This document shows positions 58,101 through 64,000 of a DNA stretch of 64,000 nt, one piece after another (within the stretch, counting starts at the first letter, position 1; every line of letters starts with the position of its first letter). The position numbers and the translations under genes are program-made. The stretch spans positions 5,704,001-5,768,000 of the forward strand of contig OZ005707.1 in NCBI GenBank assembly GCA_963930775.1. The letters are read 5' to 3'. The DNA comes from Cliona cf. orientalis. Taxonomy: Eukaryota > Porifera > Demospongiae > Clionaida > Clionaidae. Below the pieces are notes generated by a model. It did not search any database. It was not told the origin of the DNA and saw only the letters and a list, made by a program, of their open reading frames with translations.

Positions 58101-60847
58101 TAGGCATTTCACCGGGGAATAAAGTTCCCAGTTCACCTCCTGATGACAGCTGCATGGTATGCACCAAGGTGGTGGCTTCTTGAAGATGAAGATTACAGCT
58201 GCACTGCCGAAGAGAGAGAGAGTGTCCTCCCAACGTCCCTCGCTTTCCTTCATTTTGAGTTCTTAAAAGATCTCAACCTCACCACTACCTCAGGAATAGT
58301 AAGGGTTAAACACATAGAATGAAACAATTAGCTATATTCTAGTTATTTTTCTGCGTGTAGACTGGAGCTGAATACTTTCAAGAAGAAGAGAATCACTTAA
58401 ACCAGGAGCCATTTAATCTGACAAGACTGGAGTATGCTCAATACTGCTATGATGCCACATGGACACTTGCCTATGCTCTCAATCAAACGATAAAAGGTAC
58501 TCTCTTTTTCTGTAGCCTTATCACCTTCGTGCTGGTCATAATTTAGTGATTGGTACTCGGTATCAATCCTTTTTTTATACAGAAATCAACCCAAAAATTA
58601 ATCCTTTCCTCAACCAGCATCTAGCAGAAGTATATGGAGTCAATGGAACATTTCAAATTGAAAATTTTACCTACGTGAATGATGCTCTTACAGATGTGAT
58701 ATTCCGTCAACTTGAAGACACTTCATTCAATGGCATTACTGTATGTCCTTTGACCTTCTCTATCTATTAAAATTTAATACGAGTGTTAAACATGTCACAG
58801 GGTCCTGTATCGTTTAATGATGAAGGCGTGCAAGCTCCAAATTCACTGATAATATTTCAATTCAGAAATATTACAAATGGTTCGTTGGGACACTGTAACA
58901 GTATATAATCATTATTGTATTGCAGCAGTCTGTATTGATAGTTAGGGTGACGAGCTTATGTAATTATTTCACAGAAGGCGGCAGAGTGGAGCTAAACTGG
59001 TACGAAATTGGACGTGTGTTGACTATCGGCAATGAAACGGACTATGTGTATGTAGGAGACACAGACATCTGGCCAGGTATACAAACTTAACTACTAGAAT
59101 TAATGCATGAAAATCTATATTTTTTAATTTCATGGCATACGAATAGATGGACTTGTTCCCTATGATGGGGTACCTACTAAGGAGTTTGTTGCCATTGCAA
59201 TACCAGTGACTGTTATCTTTGTCTTCTTGGCCGGTGCTGGAATAATCTTTGCCATTGTCTGCCTCATTTTCAACTTCGTATACAGAAATAAAAAGTAAGA
59301 GGATTCCTGTCACTGATAGGCTGTATAATTCTTTCATATTAATGGAGCTATCATTCATTTTCACAGATTAATAAGACTGACGAGTCCCAATCTCAATTAC
59401 ATCATCGGAACTGGAGCGATCATTATCTACATTGTGGTCTTCTTAACAGTGATACCGGTCGCTAATCAAACGCTAGCGACTGTCTTGTGCAATTTGGTGC
59501 CTTGGTTGCTTGCCATCGGCTACTCTCTGTGCTTTGGCACCATTGTGGCAAAGATGTTTCGAATTTACTACATTTTTAATAATCCTCATTCAAAGAAAAG
59601 GGTAAGAGGTGAATTTTACTACAATATCATGTTTTCATTCTAGTATCTTTCCAAAACTTTCAGAGCATAACAGATTGGATACTTGCACTAATAGTGTCGG
59701 TCTTTGTTCTGATTGATCTCATTATTTTGATCACATACACTCTTTTCATGTCATTTTCTAATGACGATGGATTGAGAGCAGAAGAGATAATCAATGGGGA
59801 GAACCCTGAAGACATTGAAGGAGTAAGCAGTAGCTGCAGAGTTGGGCCGGGGCAGAGTGGATACAAAATTAATGTGTGCTTACAATAAATAATCTCTTTC
59901 TAATCTATAGGTACGACTAATTATTACATCATACTGCACTTACATCTGTGACTCGAGATCCCGCGATATCTTCCTTGGAGTCCTCTATGGCTACAAGGCG
60001 CTTCTGCAGATAGTGGCCTTGATCTTTGCTTTCTCCATCCGCAAGGTCAAGGTCAAAGGACTGAATGACACAAAATTCATCAACGCCATTGTCTACATCA
60101 CTAGCATAGCAACGGCTGTGGTCATCGTTGCTGCGTACACACTAAATACTCAAATCAATAGCTTTGCCGTCCTATTTAGCCTGGGGTTCTTAACTGGAGC
60201 AACGATCACTCTTGGGATCATATTTGTTCCAAAGGTATGACATTGTAGATTTATTTCCGTGATTCAAGGCGATTGTTAATTAAATTTTTCAGATGATCAG
60301 TCTCTATCAGGATCCAGAAGGGAATACGATATTTGGAAAGAGTGTCCCAGGTTCAAGTGTGGCAGGAACTGTCACATACAACACACAGAGTGTTGAACTA
60401 CTGAAGGCAAGGATTAAAGAGCTTGAGAACCTTGTGGCATCCTTGAATGTAAGTGTAAAAGCAGCTAGAGGAACAATTAATAAACAATCTAGTTTAAAGG
60501 TTGGGTACCTATAGCATATTATGCAGAGTTAAGTATAATAATGACAGAACTTAAAGCTTTGTGGCATCCTTGAAATCTCTAATGTGGCTAATAATTATGG
60601 GTAGTCTATTGTGTATCACATGATGTCATCATGCACACATTATTTTAAATAGGGAAATAGTGATATTCGAAGCACCAGCAAACTGGAGTTGGATGGCCTT
60701 GATTTTGACAATAAGGGACTGAGGGACTCAATTAGCAGCAGGCACACAATCGAGAGTGCTTTGGAGCGAGTGAGTGGAGAATATCAGACAACCAAGGCAA
60801 AGACAGAATGCAATCTAGAACGTCTAGTAAAATGTACAGCTGTGTAA
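52116..60847 (+). CDS. GABA-B-like class C GPCR, type B copy B1 (892 aa, intact)
   Basis: Sixteen exons: 52116-52427, 52617-52754, 52822-52992, 53635-53739, 53800-53865, 58104-58298, 58361-58496, 58583-58740, 58801-58879, 58975-59076, 59147-59294, 59367-59601, 59664-59822, 59911-60234, 60293-60448 and 60653-60847 (TAA). The spliced frame is open. Lengths of exons 2-5 (138, 171, 105, 66) and of the TM5-TM7 exon (324) equal those of type A, proving common origin. Type A exons 12 and 13 are a single exon here. The flytrap domain has GSGCSVAT, ISCVSSSTTLSDR, TAAWYAPRWW and YCYDATWTLAYALN. Seven membrane segments (GVLYGYKALLQIVALIFAF in TM5) and a longer C-tail with a short coiled coil (VELLKARIKELENLVASL) and an extra last exon follow. 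Intron 5 (4.2 kb) contains an antisense methyltransferase gene. Confidence 0.9.
54203..54571. mobile_element. MITE in intron 5 of B1
   Basis: Ends CAGGGTTTCATC and GATGAAACCCTG are inverted; both flanks read GATAG. It contains the foldback at 54344-54458 and G/C-rich low complexity near its right end. Confidence 0.75.
54344..54458. repeat. 115-bp foldback nested in the MITE
   Basis: CTAGCCTCGTTCCCGGGCTC pairs with GAGCCTGGGAACGAGGCTAG, and the stem continues through CTCCTCTTTATTTTATACGC. Probably an independent foldback element inserted in the larger one. Confidence 0.8.
55607..55701. repeat. 95-bp imperfect hairpin in intron 5 of B1
   Basis: Nested complementary blocks: GTTATACTA with TAGTATAAC, GTGGGATAAGC with GCTTATCCCAC, and ACACCAC with GTGGTGT around a loop. 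Confidence 0.75.
56847..57671 (-). CDS. NNMT/PNMT/TEMT-family SAM-dependent methyltransferase (274 aa)
   Basis: A single uninterrupted exon, unlike every other gene here. Family members transfer a methyl group from S-adenosylmethionine to small amines such as nicotinamide, phenylethanolamines or thioethers. Visible marks: the N-terminal DYLCINYR (Tyr15 and Tyr20, as in the YY motif of NNMT), SAM motif I LDYGCGP at 57-63, acidic LAEFTN at 81-86, WLDKDPSAWDWTPYIKYV (95-112), REENLRKSIKAVVPCDI (128-143) and LVKPGGYLLL (188-197). Length matches the family (about 260-290). It lies antisense inside intron 5 of B1. An NRF1-type palindrome at 58047-58056 is a candidate promoter element. The lack of introns could mean a retrocopy, but I see no poly(A) relic. 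The substrate cannot be read from sequence. Confidence 0.88.
   Translation of the reverse strand: MSSNHFQSRFSAIDYLCINYRCPGGNALRDFAIGKVCQFFKATKFDTVKPGETLKVLDYGCGPVIAHVISAAGIPATEIVLAEFTNGCREAVQLWLDKDPSAWDWTPYIKYVVQTLEGNKDECEITQREENLRKSIKAVVPCDIRQDPPIAEGFAGPQYDIVMNILCLGGACETKGDYKDAIKKLISLVKPGGYLLLFCGLKTTECYGRYHIGGNKFILLGVSLEFVLESLREGGLLDVRYSLLPEDSLLKVQKDYNYDDDGFVFIVAKYTAMK
58047..58056. promoter_or_regulatory. Perfect NRF1-type palindrome GCGCATGCGC
   Basis: Lies 376 bp upstream of the methyltransferase ATG and 48 bp before the B1 exon 6 acceptor. It may drive the antisense gene. Confidence 0.45.
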
Positions 60848-60954
60848 AAATATTAGTTCTGTACCATAATATTATTCTTTATTCTTGCTCTTGCATCATG
60901 GCATGTACCATCCCATAAATTATGATAAAATGAACCCTTGACCATCTCCCCAGT

Positions 60955-61500
60955 AGCTGCACAGTGTAATGGTGCATGTGGTAAAAGGTCGTCAATAGAA
61001 TGCGTACACATCGATCGATGCTGGCCCCAGAAATCGTGGAGATGGCGTCTAAGATCGACTTACAACCTTGATAGCGACAGGTTTCGATGCTTCAATCATG
61101 GAGACGAACTCGACAACACAGTATTCCTTCCGAACTTCAGGTTGGTCACGCTGCTGCAGTCGCGCGCGGGCCAGCCCCTTGTGGCAGTGATGCGTGCTAC
61201 ATGTGCTATATATAGCGCAAGGCTAGCTTTATTTATGCATGGCATTACGTAAGCCAAGAAAACACGTGAAGTTCAACCAACAGTACTTCTCAGAGAAAGT
61301 AGCGCTCAGGTTGTAATCTATTCGCTGGATACACGCGTAAGATACTCTACATATTTACTGATTTTCAAGTCTCAGAAAGGCTCCAGCGAGGCCCTGAATT
61401 TTCTCATAATTACCTCATAGATTACACCATAGGTTTCATCATAATTACACTATAATTACCTCATAACCACAGAAAAGTAAATTGCTACTGGGGAGATAAT
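60955..61500. repeat. Interspersed repeat, second copy
   Basis: Same family as 46430-46830 (see the shared words there), here with an extra GC-rich insert around 61150-61190. The TTTCATCATA-rich end resembles conserved fragments in intron 15 of all A copies. Confidence 0.65.
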
Positions 61501-61516
61501 GAACAACTTAGAGACT

Positions 61517-61926
61517 ACGTCCAGAGTCCCTCACGAATACGCCGCCATAAATTCGAACTAGGACACATCGACAAACTGCGCATGCTCCGTATACGTGTAC
61601 AATATTGGGGCGCGCGGCTTGAGCCGGTTGACCTTCACCCGCCATGTGCTCGACTGAATAGGGATATCCCCCCGAGTGCGAGCTCGCCAAAGAAAGCGAA
61701 CCGAGAAAATCGCCATATCTCATCGATAGTCCACGATGTCTTCTACGCTAGGTTCGAATTCTGGGTCCCAACAACCTTTCGTGCGCGCTAAACATTTTGA
61801 AACAGTTTCACAGGAATTACATCATAAGTTTCATCATATTTTTCATCATAGGTTTCATCATCATTTCATCATAATTTCATCATAGCGAGAGCCGAATTCT
61901 TTGTTTCTAATTGGGACTCTGGACGT
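61517..61926. mobile_element. MITE unit 1 of a tandem pair (ACGTCCAGAGTCCC ends)
   Basis: Ends ACGTCCAGAGTCCC and GGGACTCTGGACGT are inverted. The right part is made of short TTTCATCAT(A/C) repeats. Confidence 0.75.
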
Positions 61927-61945
61927 AATGAACAACCTAGAGACT

Positions 61946-62363
61946 ACGTCCAGAGTCCCTCACGAATACGCCGCCATAAATTCGAACTAGGGCACGTCGA
62001 CAAACTGCGCATGCTCCGTATACGCGTACAATATTGGGGCGCGCGGCTTGAGCCGGTTGACCTTCACCTGCCATGTGCTCGACTGAATAGGGAAATCCCC
62101 CTGCCCTGAAAGCGAGCTCGCTAGAGAAAGCGAACTGAGAGAAACGCCATAAGGATATCATCGGATAGTCCACGATCTCTTCTACGCTAGGTTCGAATTC
62201 TGGGTCCCAACAACCTTTCATGCGCGCTAAACATTTTGAAACAGTTTCACAGCAATTACATCATAGGTTTCATCATAGGTTTCATCATCATTTCATCGTA
62301 ATTTCATCATAATTACCTCATCGCGAGGCCGAATTCTTTTTTGCGAATTGGGACTCTGGACGT
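61946..62363. mobile_element. MITE unit 2 of a tandem pair
   Basis: Nearly the same as unit 1, separated by a 19-bp linker (TAATGAACAACCTAGAGACT-like) that also precedes unit 1. The two are a direct tandem of about 430 bp. Confidence 0.75.
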
Positions 62364-62617
62364 AACGTAATAATGTTATCACCCACTTTACTTGCACTTG
62401 AACTCTGAACTGCTCAAGCTGTTGCTTGGATCAACTTTCAGAAAGGAAGTGCAGAAAAACCACACATCCGGAACAAAGTACAATACCATTAACTATTAGC
62501 CACTTCCGCCCAGTGAAGAGCCACGCCTCCTCGCTGACCGCAAACGAATAAAACTCGATTGCTCCAATCTTGTGACTGGCTCTGTAACTGTCACTGATAA
62601 CGGATCGACGAGCTAAA

Positions 62618-63939
62618 ATGACCTTGCCACATGCGACAGTACTTTTTATCTTATTTCAGCTATCTATCAGCAGCTATGTCAGCTGCCTCAACCCTCCTGG
62701 ATACCTTGAGACTTACCCCAAAGTTCAAGAGTCCAGCAATGCTATTCCTCTTTACTTTGGTCTCATCATGTCCTTCCCTGGAGGAGAGTTTGACAGCTCA
62801 GGAGCCATTGCAGGAGTGAGGGTGGCTCTGGACAGAATCAACAATGATCCAACACTGCTGACTAACTACACCCTGCACTACACCCTCACAAACTCCAGTG
62901 TGAGTTTCCATTTCACAATGTACGAAATTCTATAGCTAATAATGCGCATGCTTTGTTATAAAATTCATATTGCTGAGCATGGCCACCTATAGCAAGACTC
63001 TGTAAGTATTGACTTCTTGGATATTAATAATTAATATGTTACCAGCTATGAGATAAGGGACCATTTGTAACTGTTCTGACAGTTGTTTGTTGCTTGTTGT
63101 ACGTATAAAGTAATAATACTATAGCGCGATCCGCTCTGTGTTTGTTCCAATACATGCACTGATGCAAATAATATACTCACTATCACACTAAATTTGTAGC
63201 CTGGGGGAAGCTGGATATTCTCATGATAAAATTGATTTACTACTTGTTTCCTCAAAATTAATGGTCCCTTTTCTCATATCAGGTAATAATATAATATTAT
63301 TCAATTCATCATCATTGTAACATCTGCTTATCTATGGTATCCTTTTCGGCCATGAATTAATCGGTGAATCAGATAGAGATGCTGCAATTCTAATTTGTAA
63401 AGGTCATGCATGCACATTGATCCGGTATAGTGAAATAGAGGCATGTAGCTACAGAATCAACTCTTGTCATGCACCTGTTGTTCTTTAGCCATAAAGTTGT
63501 CCCGAGATGCCCTACATTACAGTAATTATAGCATACCATGAGATTCATACCACATGCTCGGTTGTATTACACCTTGTCCTTGTCACGGAGTTACTCAGAG
63601 TTAATGTAAACAACTGGCCCAACTTGGTATGCATGAGGGCCATCATGCCTTCAAAGAGCAGCTTGCTATAGACCCTCCATGAACTTCCATAACATCCTGA
63701 TACACCTCAGACAGTGTCACACAGAAATTATAATTAATTGTTACGCTTGTCTATTCTCACAATAATTATTATGTGGTCAATGGTTGATTTTATGCACTCA
63801 GTGTAACAGGACGGTTGCCTTCAGTGCTTTTTTCGATCAAGTGCTACGTGAACCAACCAAAGTGGCTCTGATTGGCTCGGGCTGTTCAGTGGCTACAGAA
63901 CCCACAGCCGAAGTATCACAGTATTACAACCTTACTCAG
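62618..63939 (+). CDS. GABA-B-like class C GPCR, type B copy B2, 5' part
   Basis: Exon 1 62618-62899 and exon 2 63802-63939, both in phase 0; the gene continues beyond the window (next exon not reached by 64000). The signal peptide is MTLPHATVLFILFQLSISSY, then GYLETYPKVQESSN, nearly identical to B1 from here on. Exon 2 has C-N-R-T and GSGCSVATEPTAEVSQYYNL. The signal peptide and promoter differ completely from B1, suggesting the two copies use different upstream sequences. Intron 1 (902 bp) holds a MITE. Confidence 0.88.
63041..63283. mobile_element. MITE with GGTCCCTTTTCT ends (intron 1 of B2)
   Basis: Left ACCAGCTATGAGATAAGGGA and right TCCCTTTTCTCATATCAGGT are inverted. Same family as 50508-50727. 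Confidence 0.7.
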
Positions 63940-64000
63940 GTAAATCCTGCTGCATGGCTAACGAAATGTGGCCCTTGGCTATGTTATTAACCATATTGAC

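Larger units (their letters stand above)
60848..62617. other. Spacer between B1 and B2
   Basis: Contains an interspersed repeat (60955-61500) and two tandem MITE units (61517-62363), then about 250 bp of putative B2 promoter. No gene supported; antisense ORFs of 71 and 94 aa here are the same repeat translated twice. Confidence 0.6.

Noticed and set aside
61508-62221. Antisense 71- and 94-aa ORFs rich in Ala/Arg
   Set aside because: They are the same ORF in two tandem MITE units, without other support.
1-64000. CRISPR arrays, tRNA or rRNA genes
   Set aside because: No regularly spaced repeats with unique spacers, no tRNA cloverleaf with A/B boxes and no rRNA-like sequence was noticed; a tRNAscan or Rfam search would be needed to exclude small RNAs.

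Overview
The window reads as a compact, AT-rich, intron-dense animal nuclear genome, most probably a demosponge. The introns are short GT-AG introns, self-complementary words such as tagctagc and atgcatgc are frequent, small inverted-repeat transposons sit in many introns, and there is a tandem expansion of GABA-B-like class C receptors of the kind sponges carry. The species is not identifiable from this sequence alone.

Left part (1-9828), three conserved-type genes. (i) The 3' exons of a CDK14/15 (PFTAIRE-type) cyclin-dependent kinase on + (175-1681), including an 18-nt micro-exon. (ii) An AP1AR/gadkin-like adaptor gene on - (2216-4603, 8 exons, 306 aa). (iii) Head to head with it across a 190-bp promoter holding an E2F-type site, an unrecognised 12-exon gene on + (4794-9828, 494 aa). 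Its C-terminal half carries a duplicated exon pair. A CENP-U-like identity is only a weak hypothesis.

Right part (10052-64000), a tandem array of six class C GPCR genes, all on +. Four close 'type A' copies start at 10052, 23301, 32469 and 45641, each with 16 exons. One complete 'type B' gene starts at 52116 and a second type B gene starts at 62618 and runs off the window. Exon-by-exon splicing gives continuous reading frames for A1 (860 aa), A3 (867 aa), A4 (870 aa) and B1 (892 aa). A2 carries a 7-bp insertion that shifts the frame in exon 6. All have a signal peptide, a Venus-flytrap domain joined directly to seven transmembrane segments (no cysteine-rich linker), and A copies end in a coiled coil, as in GABA-B receptors. 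Between the copies lie decayed pieces of the 494-aa gene and of type B exon 1, joined at the same chimeric breakpoint (about 29222 and 39338). This records how the array grew: a unit from inside the 494-aa gene to type B exon 1 was duplicated and then re-duplicated.

Insertions. Intron 3 of A1 holds a 4.3-kb DNA transposon with 198-bp terminal inverted repeats. It encodes an intact THAP-domain transposase (736 aa) and, divergently placed on the other strand, an intact 206-aa protein carrying the P2X7-receptor intracellular (ballast) zinc domain. This is the most interesting system here. A 5'-truncated LINE with poly(A) tail and target-site duplication (40075-43541) splits one gene remnant. An intronless NNMT/PNMT-type methyltransferase gene lies antisense inside the 4.2-kb intron 5 of B1. 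Numerous MITEs and foldback elements fill the remaining introns and spacers. I saw no tRNA, rRNA or CRISPR array.
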